64,000 bases of DNA from Sipunculus nudus (Eukaryota; Annelida; Sipuncula; Golfingiida; Sipunculidae): NCBI GenBank assembly GCA_026874595.1, contig CM049320.1, positions 53,969,070 through 54,033,069 on the forward strand, given 5' to 3'. Shown here piece by piece: positions 40,553 to 53,895 of this stretch. The notes under the pieces are model-generated. The model did no database searches. It was not told where the DNA came from and was given only the letters and a program-made list of their open reading frames with translations. How positions within the stretch are numbered: position 1 is the first letter of the stretch; each line of letters begins with the position of its first letter. The translations under genes were made by a program, and so were the position numbers.

Positions 40553-41286
40553 ATTATACATACATTTTATCCGCAACTGCATTTAAAAGGAATCAGCCTT
40601 GCCACAGTTTCATACCACGACTGGCATTAATAAAATGAATTGTAGCTCATGATTATTTTTAAATAATTGAGAAAAGATGTTTTCTGGAACCTCACCCAAG
40701 TAGATTGAACTAGAGGGCGTGAAGCAGAGTGCATGTCTCCCCCAAGTAAAAAAAAAAAGTTGTGAAAAATTATTTTAAAAAATGTAACATATAAAGAATA
40801 CATCTAGACTGAATACTTTTTGGTTTATAATTGTGAAATACAAAGACAACATTTTCTATAAATGAAAATTGAACCTGTAAGACCAGTTGCTGGTAAACTT
40901 TCTTAAAGTGATAAACAAGTGGACTTCATAATTGAAAAGGCATTTTTCATACTTGATTTACATATAAAAGTAGAAAATTATATATAACTACTTGTTTTAG
41001 TAATACCACTGACATAATCTCATGAAATTTTCAGAATATTTTGGGGTTGTTCAGTTGAAGGGCTGTTTAAATTTTGGTGTAAATCCAACATATCCTTGAG
41101 ATTCAAACATCATCAAGGAATATTTAGCAAGGTAAAGTCTCTTATACAGGAATGAATCAAATAATATGTGCAAAAAAAGTGAATGCAAACAGAGTTTTTG
41201 GAGCATTTTACATTAGGGACCCCCACATGTCGGGGGCTTGCATTCCTTAGAAAGCAGGTTTCTAGTAATGTTCTTTTTAATTTCAG

Positions 41287-41403
41287 TTTTCCAAAGCCAT
41301 TGTGTTCGAGGTTTACAGTGATTATGTCAACAACTTCTCCCTAGCCATGGAGACAGCTAAAAGGGTAGCTAAGAAGAACCATTTATTTGCCGAGTTCTTG
41401 AAG
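41287..41403 (+). CDS. ARHGEF10-like: ARHGEF10-like exon 6, DH domain
   Basis: Acceptor tttaatttcag, donor GTTTGA (weak), 39 codons. Contains VFEVYSDYVNNFSLAM. Confidence 0.9.
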
Positions 41404-42819
41404 GTTTGAAAAAAAATTATTTTCTTTTAAAAACAAACAACAACAACTGGATCCCTTATATATTTAGCCTGTTATGGATAAAATTCACATTTTTATTTGT
41501 ATGTAACATCATCAAGAATTACAAATGTTTTTCCACTCAGACAATATGCATGATATATGTACCTTTTGCTTTTAAACAATTTTTATTTAAGCAAATACCT
41601 TTCTATATAAATTTGTACAGTCGTTATAGAGAAAATGTTTAAATATGCATGGACAGACTAAAAATGTACTATATAGTAAAAATCCCGGAAATTTTCCTTT
41701 CCCTTGGTTAAAATTATTGTTATTTGCTTTTGAAAAAATCCTCTTGTAGTCCATATGCAAGTTTCTTTTTGCTCAAAGTGCCTTTTGGGTATGGCTATTC
41801 TGTGCTATTTTGGTAAATGTAAATTGTTCAGTCAAATGGGAAGGTAGGCCTAATACTGCCCCAAAGCCAGAACAGGTATAAAATCATATTTTATACATAT
41901 GTGTATTTTTTCTGTGCATGTGATGTGGGAAATACCAAAAGGGATCCATTATATTTACTTCTTATTAATTATAAATATTGGGGATGATAAAGGTCTCCAG
42001 TAAGGGCTCGGCTACAAACAAAATATAAAATTTAAAATGACCTCGGTCCCACATCAGGTTTTATTACAGGTCTCAACTTTCCACATCCCTACAGTATTCT
42101 GTGAAAAGTTCTTTGAAATGGCTTAAATTATTCTGAATATCTGTAATGTGCAGGAAAGAATTACAGGGGTTGTGCATCTTTCTAATATCTAACTATTTCT
42201 GGCTGTATTTGAATTTAGATCTGCAGGTTCTGAAATTCTGTATTGGATGTCCCCAGTTTTTTTCAGAAAATTTATGACAATAGTTTTAATGTTTCTTGGC
42301 ATAATGTTTCCGGAAAAAATATGATACATTGGGGGAAAACCTGATAACATCAGGGAACCTTTATGGTGTCTTAATAACTTGAAAGCTTTATACATTACCG
42401 GTAATTGCTTTACAAGTGTTGAACTTCTTGTAATCAGAGGCTCTCCAGCTGTCTTACTTTCCCTTTCTTTTCCTTCTTAGTTTTTTTTACTTGGTCTTAT
42501 TTTTCATGATTTATATGGATATTTTCTTATGTTATAGTAAATAAAATACGGGCAATTTGGAGCACCAGGTGTTATCAGAACCATAAAAAGAGCTACTCTC
42601 TTGAGCTTGTCTGTCATATCTACATGCCTGTTGCTAACAATTTCATTATGCATGGAATAGAATTCAAAGTACAATATTTCAAGAATCAGCATGGATAATG
42701 TCATTACTGGTGTGAGTTTAGCCCAACTTTTGCACTCTTTTAACGTCTTTTGTCCTACCTATTCATGAAAGTTGCTGGACAACTGGTAGTTACTGGTGTG
42801 TCTGATTTTCTACCTGCAG
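41404..42819 (+). other. Intron 6, no gene seen
   Basis: AT-rich; short frames at 41406-41642 and 42189-42395 have no supporting features. Confidence 0.6.
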
Positions 42820-42912
42820 GATAAGATGTTGCAGTCTCAGGATCGCCTCTCATTCTTTGGCCTGATGGTTAAACCTGTCCAGAGGTTCCCACAGTTCATT
42901 CTCCTGTTACAG
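42820..42912 (+). CDS. ARHGEF10-like: ARHGEF10-like exon 7, DH domain core
   Basis: Acceptor ctacctgcag, donor CAG/GTGAGT, 31 codons. Contains LMVKPVQRFPQFILLLQ, the most conserved DH stretch. Confidence 0.94.
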
Positions 42913-43599
42913 GTGAGTATTAAAGGTGCCCGTGCACCTACCGGTACCTTTTGAAAAAAAAATTATGTCCATTCTGGCTTTCTCTGTGTATATATATATA
43001 TATTAATGATCTAAGGGTGATTCTGGTTATGCAAAGTTCTGTAAGGCTTATGTTAAGGATGTATGAACTTATTTATCAACAGCATGTTTGTAAATGTTTC
43101 AATGTTGACAAATGGGGGAAAATACATGTAATCTAAGGTGGGAGGTTGAATATATGTGGAGGTAGAAAGTTCACTTGTTGCAAAACGCCATTTGCAAAGC
43201 TCTGGCTTATCTGACTTGCTGCTAAATGCCCTTGTTTAAATGTTTTGATTGTTTTGCTGGCCCCCACATATTATAATTGTTGATATAAACAGGCAAGCAC
43301 CCTGTGTGCAGGGGTATCCCATATTTTCTGGCCTATTTTTGTAAAAGCTCCAAGGGATTACTTTAGTTTATAAAGGTCAGATAGGTGATTGGACCCCTAT
43401 AATTAAGTAACTAATAAAGAGTTGGTTCTATAGTAATTCCATCCACTCCAAAGGTGCCCTCTAGCAACATATTGAGCATTAACTTGTAAGTAAAGCTGAA
43501 AATTGCACAAAGATATTTTCAGCAGTAACTGAGTAAATGTATTTTTTTATAAACTCGTGTTTAAATGTGTAAAAATTGCAAAAGTAATCCGAACAGTAG

Positions 43600-44400
43600 G
43601 AATGTGACAATCTGATCAGTATTGATTACAGTGTCATCCACCACCATTTGTACGCTGTCTGTCAATCTGTTAACAAGGAACAAATTGTAACTGCTTGACC
43701 TAGAAACCATTATGCAATGTCTAGGTAGGTCCTTGATAAATCTCCTTGCATACCAAAAATTAGGTCACTGTGACCCTATTTCTGCATGTTGCAAGAGTTT
43801 TTGTGTGCTTTCGGTCCACTTAATTGTGTTAGTGCTCTGGGCTGCATAAAAAATATTTTGCACTCAACCCGAAAATGAAACGTGCATCATCTGCTTATAT
43901 CTCTTTTTTACCATGTAAAAAATAAAGAAAATTGGCCCAGCTAGCTTCAGAACTCTTTCCAGACACAATAACATTTTGGGCTATAGATGTATGAAATTCA
44001 TACTTTAAGTCAAATATCTCAACAATGATTTCATGTAGATCTTTGTGAAATTTGGTAAGCTTATTGATCAGGGAAAGCCCTTTCAGCTGTCCAAGACTGG
44101 TGGTGCAATCTACATTTGCTTACATTTGCATATTTTTTATAATATTTTCGGACTTTAAAGAAATTAAAGTCTTCATGTTGCAATTGAAGCCCAGCTAAGA
44201 AATTCTTTACATTTTTTGCAGAGATTGAAAGAACATGCATCATTTACACATATGTATCTATTACCATGGAAACTGTGACAAACATCTAATCAATAAATTC
44301 TCCACAACTGATACAGACACAATTGCAAAAATACTAAAAGGTTGACAGAATTTCTCAGGGTCAGTAATCTGCTGAGCTTCATGACCCCTTGGTCACTTTT
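43600..44400 (+). repeat. Diverged copy of the AGGTCA-type intron repeat (intron 7)
   Basis: Shares ctgtctgtcaatctgttaac, caccaaaaattaggtcactgtgacc-type and a final gctgagcttcatgacc ... ggtcactttt with the 4.4-kb and 36.6-kb repeat ends. No gene seen in intron 7 (42913-44469). Confidence 0.5.
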
Positions 44401-44469
44401 ATTTTAATTATACTGGAATGAAATCCATGAAACACCACATGTTTGTACATACAATTTGTTTATGTACAG

Positions 44470-44694
44470 GACCTGTTGAAGTACACCCCAGTAGATCATG
44501 CTGACCGCCTTCCACTGCAGATGGCTCTGACGGAACTGGAAGGACTGACACACAAACTGAACGAGATGAAGCGCATCAGTGAAAGTATGATAGCCATGAA
44601 GAACATTGAGGGCAGGTTCACCAGTAAACAAGGAATGAAAACAAACCCTAACAGGCATCTTATTAGAGAAGACAGTGTCATACAAGTCAAAAAG
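44470..44694 (+). CDS. ARHGEF10-like: ARHGEF10-like exon 8, end of DH domain
   Basis: Acceptor ttatgtacag, donor AAG/GTCAGT, 75 codons. Contains [18 protein letters not shown] and [10 protein letters not shown]. Confidence 0.94.
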
Positions 44695-45081
44695 GTCAGT
44701 TGAAGTAAGGTTGGTTGGGGTATATCATTTACTGATGGATAAGGCATTGGAAGATCCTTGATTCTTCCAAGGAAAAATATAAGAAAAAACTTATTTATAG
44801 GAATTTGTTTTTAAAGCATAATCAATGATTTAAAAAATAACCAATGTTAGATTATTTATTGATTATTTTATGTACTTTCTATTTAACCTTGAAATCTCCT
44901 GTATACTAGTACTAAAATATTACCCCAGTAAATAGTGTGACATGTACATTGGTATTTATAATGAAAGCATCAGTCCACTCCCATCCAAGGTCAACTTGCC
45001 GACAGACAATTGTTGATTGTGGTGCTCTTATTTATCTGCTCACACATTATGCATGTCCATAATCTGTGTGTGTTCTTACAG

Positions 45082-45167
45082 GATGAGACTGGGGAGGAGA
45101 TTAAAAGGACCAACAGGAAGCTCTTCATGTTTTCAGACATTCTGGTCTGTGCTACAAGCATGGCAAG
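45082..45167 (+). CDS. ARHGEF10-like: ARHGEF10-like exon 9, PH-like region
   Basis: Acceptor ttcttacag, donor AAG/GTATGT; ends at phase 2. Encodes IKRTNRKLFMFSDILVCA, a PH-like beta-strand pair. Confidence 0.9.
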
Positions 45168-46138
45168 GTATGTAGATACTCAGTCAGTATAAACAATGGT
45201 ATAACTTCACAAACAGAGCAGATGTAGGTGTGTTTACTGTATACAATTTGATCGTTCTATAGACCATATGGCCTATCATATGTAACTCCTTTATATGGAG
45301 ACTGATATCTTATAAAGTCTGCTGTATTGCAGCTTTTATTTTCAACTGTGGACATGAAGTCAACGGAAAATCTGTCCTGAATATTTGAAATTCTTGGAAT
45401 ATTTTTTCTTAACTCGGTGGCTGCTTTGTAAGTTCTAATTATATTCATGAATAGTAATACAGATATTATAACTCACCATACTTATATTGGTTTTAAAAAG
45501 GATTGTTTGAATTTAAGAATAACACCCTTATAATTATCTTGAAGATATGGATACACTAAAGCTGTTTTTCCATTGGCACATAGTCTGTATACATAGTATA
45601 CATGTATGATTAGTACATATGTGTAGTCTGTACCTCTACTTCTCCTTTTCCATAAGTACATATGTATACTCCATACACTGTGTTTAAACCCAGCTTACTT
45701 AGTATTAGGTACACTCCTCACGCAGTGTTCATACACTTCAGTCATCTCAGATCTCCTTTGTTTTATCTGCTGCTTAGTATAGCAAGATTCTTTGGGTTCC
45801 ACCACCAGGGCTGGCACAGAGCAAAGAATTATAATTAGACCAATTGATTAGAGTGTGGTATCACATTGTGCATCCAGCTCCAAATTGTAAACATGTGACT
45901 CCCACTCTAATTGGTGTGATTTTGGGCCCTGTGCCAGATCTGGTATAACTACTTCATGAGGAGTGTCAGTAATAGGTGGCAGTGCTTGGCTTTTGAAAGA
46001 TTAATTCAAGAAATGCTATAAGGAAAAAAGCATGTTACTACAATAGGTCCTGGATTAAGAAATCTTGCTGAAACTGAAACTGACTCTGTGATTGGGGTGC
46101 CAAAATGATTCTTATTGGCATGCAAAACAGATTATACA

Positions 46139-47212
46139 TACCGTCTTTCACCAAAGATAATCCGCTACCATAGATAATCGGCACCCCCCACTCAGAGCCA
46201 TAATTTTGGTGGAAAAACTAATAACCCTGTGTATAATATGCACCCCGTTTCTGGCCTAAATAGTGGATAAAGTATATTGTATTTCTGATGGTCATTGGAA
46301 ATTTTACTGGTTCCATGGCAGTAAACTTTTGAGAATGACAGTTGGACCAACTTAACAAAGTTTCCTAGATCTAGCACAGCTATCAGATCATTACAGTTGT
46401 AATCAGCAAATTGTCTATGCTCCTTTATTTGTAAAATGTTAAAGAAATGTGCTCAATCTGACCAGAAGGGAAAGGTCTTATGCAAGATATAAGTTAAAGT
46501 GCAAGACCCAGGGTGCACAGAGAACACCTGACAGCTGTGCTGCCCTTGAGTATCACCTTTGCCATTGTTAAGGAGAAGCCTGACTGCATTTGTGCAGCAT
46601 ACATATCCAGAATCCTGTGGGGAGAGCTGACGGGAGCTAGCGCTAGAGGCCACCATGATCACATAACTGATCAACTGACCATAACCTTGTCACCAGTAGG
46701 CTAATTAAAGCTAAGGAAGCAATCACATTCAGACCAGTATTCCTCCTTGGGTCAAGTTTTTTGAAAGTAATTAGTGTCTCATGGGTCATTTCCACGTAAA
46801 GAAATTCCATGGCCCTGATGGTCCCAAGTGCTAGCGCCTAAAGTGCCATCTACCAACTAACAATGACAACAAGCGGCACAGTCATGCATATTCCAGTTGG
46901 CATATCATTAGTTCTCTGGGATTTGCAAGCCATATTAAAGGTATATCTAAAGTATTTTGAAATGAAAGCAATAAATAAGATCAAACTTAGTGTTATCCAT
47001 TTCAAAATAAATTATTTCTGTTAATTTACTTAAAATTCCTTTATTATTGTTCAACACCAGTTGATATTTTGGCGGTCTTACAGTCTTCCAAATGATTTTC
47101 AATGTACCAATGTACCATTTGGAAATTATACCTTCATGTGTGATATGCACCAAGGTTTTTAATTTAGATTTTATTATGAAAAATGTGGATTATAAGTGGG
47201 GGAAGACGGTAT
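46139..47212. mobile_element. MITE-like element, 1.07 kb, in intron 9
   Basis: Ends TACCGTCTTtcacc ... ggaaAGACGGTA are inverted, with further similarity (ataatccgc against gtggattat). TA-flanked. The interior is non-coding. Confidence 0.5.
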
Positions 47213-47410
47213 ATAACAAGTATATGCAGACTACATATATAAATGAATAGAAACAGCCATGAAAATCCATGCATATACACAAATGTCTGTGCACTATTCA
47301 TAAGAATTATATATGCAGACTACACATATGGACTAATGCTTAAGGAAAACAAGATATATACAGAATACTTTGGTGTTTAGGATGCTGTGTACTATGTAAC
47401 TCTTTTACAG

Positions 47411-47452
47411 ACAGGTGGATAGTCAGTATTTTGAGAACCCAATAATAATGAG
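47411..47452 (+). CDS. ARHGEF10-like: Candidate alternative 42-bp microexon of the host gene
   Basis: Acceptor ctcttttacag and donor GAG/GTATGA flank 42 bases that enter and leave at phase 2, exactly matching exons 9 and 10. It would add 14 residues (VDSQYFENPIIM core) without a frame change, in the PH-like region. Confidence 0.45.
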
Positions 47453-49795
47453 GTATGATACTAATTTATATAAGTAACATATAACACCCAGCTGCTTGTG
47501 ACATCAGTATTGTACTTTAACCAATCCCCCATGAACTCTTGGTTACCTGAATCTTGTTCCTGTTTTGGTTTCTGGTACATTTGCTTACACTTTGATTTTT
47601 ACTAAATAATATGTTTATCTGTCGGAGCTAGCTTTATTGTATACCCCTGCTTATAGTTAGGTAAATGTTATCATTGATTTGTACAAAAGATCAAATTTAC
47701 TATTTACTAAATTGGATTAATCATTGTCAATAGTGATGATTTTGTTTAATAGTTGATTAAGGACCATTCATGTGAGATTGCATAGAGCAATTATAAATAG
47801 GGTAACTAAAGCAGATCTGACACTAAGGAATTAATACTATAAGCACTTATGTAGAGTCAAGGAGATATTCCTGAATAAAAAATTGTATTATCTACATGAA
47901 GCTTTGGTGCCACAAGCAATAATGAAAGGCATAACTAGACTCATAAGACAAGCATTAATGGCACCAGCAGTCTTGAATGATATTCAGGTTTTAGCCATCA
48001 GGGAGATACAATACCAGGTGTAGTCTCAAAACCAGTTCCTTGAGAGGTTTGCTTTGTTGCACATAAATTTCAAGATGTGAGATTACTGAGATCATATTTT
48101 GTTTTACAGACAGGTAATATTATGACATGATCATATTAGGTTTATCTAACCTTTGGTGTTGCTGCAGTGACTTATCTGGACTTTGGTTGATTTTCATGAT
48201 ACTCACAATAAAAATATTTACAGGTAAAGTACCTTGGCTGAGTTTGACATCATATATGTGTTTTAATTATATACATCTTTCTTGTATTTACTATATTAGT
48301 TTACTATTTCCTAAAAAAAGGGAAACCTTCAACTAGTTCTAACACCATTTGCATTCAACCACACACAAGTTTTATTTGCCTTGATAATGAGTGAGCAGTA
48401 ATGTTGAACATTGTTTCTCATTGGATCACTCCTGGATTCCTGAATATCTTTAACACATGATTTGGGTTGATGACATTGGCAGTTACTTCACATTGATGTT
48501 AAGTGAGCATACATCCCAGACACAAAGAGCTGAACTTCCACCTAGCTTGGTGCTGAATGATCTCCATACTGTATGCAATAGAAAATCCACCCTCTGATTG
48601 GCTTACAATTTCCAGCCAGGTTAAATGCGAAAGGGAAGGCACAACATAATAAATTCAAGCTAAGACTCTGTGCTCTTCTAAAGAATAGAAAGTTTTCCAA
48701 CCTGATCAGAGTGACAGTACAGGTCATATTGAAAACTTCAGTAAAATTTTAGATAAGAAAATAGCTATGCCATTTGCTTAAAAATATGGTATCATTTGAA
48801 TAAGCTAGACCAACTGTTTAATACCTTTGATGGCTATCAACACTTACTGGGGTGCAACAAAGATTATGTTATAATCCAGTGTACTAATAAATCTCCCTGC
48901 ATGTTTTTTTTTATTTTTTTTATTTTTGCTCTTGGAAAAGCATGTCTCTTACAGCTTATATGAGTGACAGATTTGTTTTATTAAGCAAGCAATGATTATT
49001 GATGGCTCTCATAGATACAGGATATTTGCAGTTGTTTTTTATCCTTATTTTCATTTTATTTAATTTTTCATTAATATAGCATAATAATTAGATTACCATT
49101 GACATTTTCAGCGACATTTTTGTAGAAGTATGAATGCATATTTTAGTGCATTTTTCAACATGAGTACCAGCATAACTAAAGTAGGCACAATAAGTCACAT
49201 TTTGATGCCCAATAAATCATGCATTATTGCTGAGATAATTTGGGACATTCTGTATGTGGTCTTATGGTTTAAACAGGGATGTTGTTCTTGGTATGCCTAA
49301 GGTGCCTAGGCTTTTCTCAGCAGTAGTCTTCAGTATGGGTAGTATGCCTTAAATCTTTGTTTTTGGTTGTAGCGTAGTGTCCTTATAGACCACGAATGTT
49401 GCTTCTTTGCAGAACATTGAGAGGCTGGTTGCTGAAGACTTGATTGTATAGATAGGCAAATGTGTGTGCTGCTTCAATGATGAATGTTTGGGATAAATTG
49501 CATGACAGTTACTGATAGTTGCATATATGACTGTTAATTAATAGTTCAGCTGAATGAGAAAGATAAACTGTTTAAATTTTTTGAGAATTTAGTGTAAGAT
49601 ATAACTTTAATTGGGTTTTAAATTCCATATGCCTTAATGTGAACATTTGATACATTTGAATTGTTATACCTTTGAAAAATTGTCAGTGTTACATTCAGTA
49701 TCAAAACATATTTTGAAATTAATATTTTTTTTTTAATACAAGGAAACACATTATTGCAAATTTGATTCTTTATAAGGATTTATTTTCTATCCTTG

Positions 49796-49879
<84 letters not shown>

Positions 49880-50942
49880 GTGCTGTCATCTTAATCAAAA
49901 TCATCCCAATGAATTTATTCACAAGTCTACACCAGCTGGAGACATAATGAAAATTAAAATCTAAATGCTACTTAGTACTCTTCAAATACCCCTGTCAATT
50001 TAAGGTGAACATTAAGTTCCGTATAATGATCATCTCATTCTGTAGAGGGATTTGAACCAGGCAGCTGTAGTAGTGAGGCATACATTGCCACCGGACATAT
50101 CATACAGCAGTTTAAGGAATCCTTGATTTCGAAGTAGTAAAACTCACTGAGAGAAGCTTACTGTAGGGAATGCTTGTCTGACAGAAAGCTCTGTATCACC
50201 TAGGACTTTTATCCCACCAACATAATTGTATTAGTTTCAGGGCATTTCTGCAGAGAGATGCAATTACCAGTATGTACAGGGAACACTTTTGGAGTGAATA
50301 TGTCTGCCAGCACCAAAGCAGTGTGACTTAAAAGCCAGTCTGCATGTCAGTGGAGTGCTGTTTATTAATTTATGGTACCATTTCCTTCCACAATGTGTCA
50401 ACGCCTTGTAACAGGCTCTTGGGAAACAATTAAGTTACTGTTTTTAGTTCCAGATCACATGTAAGCTGTAATCAACCCTTCCTTTGCTTGAAGTTCAGCT
50501 TCAAATTCCACTGAAAACTGTTACTTTCTAACAACTGTTGGAAATCTTGTACCCAGTAAAACATAAAGACCAAGGACACACAAACAGGGGTGATTACATA
50601 ATTAATCTACATTCAGCTTCTGGGGAGGGGGTAAAATGACAGCAAACACCTAAAAGTGACATGCTTTTGTTATTGTAATGTCTAAAGTATAGTTTAATGA
50701 AAGTAAAGCAAAATAAGAAGTAACTGACCATCGGCTCCATCTTTCGCTTGTCAGGCTTGACAGGGAATTATGTACTTCTCTGTCCTCAAGATATGATAAA
50801 CATCTTACAAATTTGATCAGTTTGAAATTCCAAATTATCCTTGGCTTTGCCTTTGGGGATTGGGTTGCATGATCAAGACCTGTTAGTATTCCATAAAAAA
50901 ATTGTTAATTGATAAAGTTATGTTAATTTGAGGTTTCTGTTT
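47453..50942 (+). other. Part of intron 9, no gene seen
   Basis: AT-rich. Contains a (TA)n array of about 80 bp at 49798-49877. No gene or known repeat was recognised in the rest. Confidence 0.6.
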
Positions 50943-51560
50943 TTTTTAACTCTGCTGACTTTTTCAGTCATGCTGAGATGTAGTGATGGGTCATCTGCTT
51001 GTCAATTGGTAGAGCACAAGTTGTAACTGTTAAACATAGAAAAGTCTTGTTTAACCAAATATCTTTGACAAGTTTGAAAGCTGATTCCCTTCACCTTCAG
51101 TGTCAAACTTGCACAATTAAAGGATTTCTTGTTGGGACCGTAAATTTTGAAGTACCACAAAATTGCCCAATAATTTGTAACACAAATTGTGACAAGTTCT
51201 CACAAGAAAAATAATTAGGTAATCTAGACCTTTATTTTCATTACTCTTGATGTACTACATATTTCCCCTTAAATTTTATTCACCAATTGCTTTACCTAGA
51301 TCTTCAAGGTCTAATCCCACTTATTAATCATAGAAATATGTGATTTAGCTCCCTTTAGCTCTTAAATAATATACTCTGCCTTAGACTATAAGATAACATG
51401 TTTTAACAAGATTTTATAAATTTCCATCTTCCTGCAATGGTTGAATGAATTTGGTAAACAAGTTATCAATCAAATTTGACTTGAAGTTTTAATTGCATCC
51501 CATAATGTGATAAGTCATGTGTTTGCAGCTGAGTGTCATTGGGCAAGGGGTCACATGTTT
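50943..51560 (+). repeat. Diverged copy of the AGGTCA-type intron repeat (intron 9)
   Basis: Starts tctgctgactttttcagtcatgctg like 4386 and ends with agctgagtgtcattgggcaaggggtcac like 36600. The rest of the intron to 52745 shows no gene. Confidence 0.5.
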
Positions 51561-52745
51561 AATCCTGAACTGGCAGTTTATTACCATGGTATGTCAGCAC
51601 TGGGACATTGATACCTTTTGTCATGTAATTAAGTCACCTAGTGGTGTGGTTGGATTTGTCCTGTAATAGTCTACAAGGGGTCATACCTAGCACTAAACAT
51701 CATCACAACCTGCACCAAACAACATACTGTTGTTGTCTTTTTGTTCACGAGGGTTTGCGATATTTGGAAAACGGGAGTTATAATTGCGAAAATAAAACAT
51801 TCGTGAATAAGAGGTCCCATCTTCAAATGCAGTGTTGAAAAGTAGAATGTTTACATTATGAATAAAAATATATGTTCAAAGATTGATATTTTAAATGAAA
51901 TCACATCTTTCCAATTTGTTGCCATTCAAGACAATATTTTTGGAAGTAAGAGTTTGTGCACATAATATATTTGATAAATTTTTCACATAATAATTGTTAA
52001 ACCCTGTAAATAGGTCTTTTGCTTTGTGAGATCACAAAAATGGAACCCTCATGAATTACTGAAAAAAAGTGATAATTGCAAAATGTAAACCCTGCAAAGA
52101 TGAAGTGAAGCACAGCTGTTTCTAGACCTGACCAGTTATGATTTATCTGCCTCTGAAGATTAAGGATGTATTTGGCAAATGGCTTTGAATGATTCATTGC
52201 AAATTTCTCATAAATCTGCACATGGAAACACACTATATGACAGAGATTAAAGAATTCTCCAGGTGGAATTATCAATGTTTATTTTCTCTGCCAAGATGCT
52301 CATTAAAATTACTTTTTTTGCAAATGTATTTATAATTTCTGATATATGGAAATTTCCAGCTTGTTACATGAGGACATAAGTTATTGCAAGATGATCTCAC
52401 TTAAAAAAAAAATAATATTAAGGTTGGGCTTTTCAGTCTTGTTTCTATTTTGATAACAAGTTGCACTTCAGAGCAAAAAGAAACATCATGTATCATGTAT
52501 GAAGGAACAGAGTAGGGAAACATATTTAAGCTTAAGAGGACATTTTGTAGAGAAAATAAAATGCTTGAATATATTTAATATTCCTATTCTTTCAGAGCAA
52601 GGAAAATTTCTGTGCATGTATTAAAAAATTGAAATCTTTTTTTGGTTGGAATTTACCAGTACTCTTAATAGATATAATAAAAGAATATAATGTGCTAATT
52701 TATATACTTATCCACAAAATCATGAAACCTTTCTTGTATTCACAG

Positions 52746-52891
52746 AGATGGAAGCTTGAGCACAATGGAGAGACTTAAGATAAAATGGTGTGAGCCCATA
52801 GAGAAGGTCAAGGTCCTTGATGCAGCAGTGAAGTCCATGTACTCATTCAAAAACCGACCTAATGGACCAACTGTTGTGAGTAGGAAAATGT
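52746..52891 (+). CDS. ARHGEF10-like: ARHGEF10-like exon 10
   Basis: Acceptor gtattcacag, donor GTAAGT at 52892. Enters phase 2, leaves phase 1; an earlier GTGAGT at 52876 would give a stop in the next exon. Contains LKIKWCEPIEKVKVLDA. Confidence 0.88.
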
Positions 52892-53240
52892 GTAAGTAAA
52901 CATCATAAATATTATCTTCATAAAATGTGTTTAATTTTTCAACTTTTCCTTAGATTAATAATGTAACTACTTATAACAACATTGGATCAGCATTATGATC
53001 AGCTGGTCTTTTGGTCTTTTGATTTGTCCTTCTCTCTCAGTGATTGTTTATAACTAACATGAAAAGTATACTTTATGGTCCTTTAACCATATATTATCTT
53101 ATGACAAATAAACATCAACACATTTTTAATTGAAGCTCAGATTATTATTATTATTTTTTGTTTACATTTTATTATTATTATTATATTATAATTATTATTG
53201 GTGTTATTATTATTATATCATTATTATTAATATTTCTCAG

Positions 53241-53356
53241 CCACCACCAGTTTGAGTGACAACCCCCACCTACAGCACCTTGATGACATGCTACATGACC
53301 TGCCATTACTGGAACGAATCTGTCAGCTTGTCAGTAAACTACGCCTTGAATACCAG
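53241..53356 (+). CDS. ARHGEF10-like: ARHGEF10-like exon 11
   Basis: Acceptor atatttctcag, donor CAG/GTACAC; phase 1 in, phase 0 out. Contains LHDLPLLERICQLVSKLR. Confidence 0.9.
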
Positions 53357-53597
53357 GTACACATCACAAGTAAAATTTAAATTGAATTGGTATATCCCAA
53401 CATGCACTAAAAAATATATTAGAGAAGTGTGAATCGGCAGACCAAAGACAGATCATCAGCTATTAGATTGTCACTCAGTCCATTCTCATATTTGTGAATA
53501 ATAATTCAAGAACACAGCAGGTTGTTTCATTGCGAAATTTAATTTGACATTATTTCAGAAATATCATGGAAGGTCTTTTGTAGGGCAGTCTACAATA

Positions 53598-53609
53598 TCT
53601 CTCTCTATC

Positions 53610-53675
<66 letters not shown>

Positions 53676-53695
53676 CATACATACATATGGTAAAC
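53598..53695. repeat. (CT)n-(TA)n-(CATA)n compound microsatellite
   Basis: Consecutive CT, TA and ACAT runs in intron 11. Confidence 0.9.
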
Positions 53696-53788
53696 CTGTA
53701 AATTACAACTACCCATTGGACCTGCAAGTCTGCATCAGCATAGGTAGTGTAAGAAGAAACTTTTTAATTAGTATGACTTTATATATAG

Positions 53789-53895
53789 GAGCTGACGTCT
53801 GAGGTTGTGTCTGATGCGATCCAGTACCTGCAGTTCTCGATCAGACAGGAGGACGAGATCAACTGTAGTACATTACAACTGGTCATACCTGGAAG
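53789..53895 (+). CDS. ARHGEF10-like: ARHGEF10-like exon 12
   Basis: Acceptor tatatatag, donor AAG/GTAAGG; phase 0 in, phase 2 out. Encodes DAIQYLQFSIRQEDEINC. Confidence 0.88.

Noticed and set aside
44404-44747. Minus-strand frames opposite host exon 8
   Set aside because: Shadows of a clear DH-domain exon.
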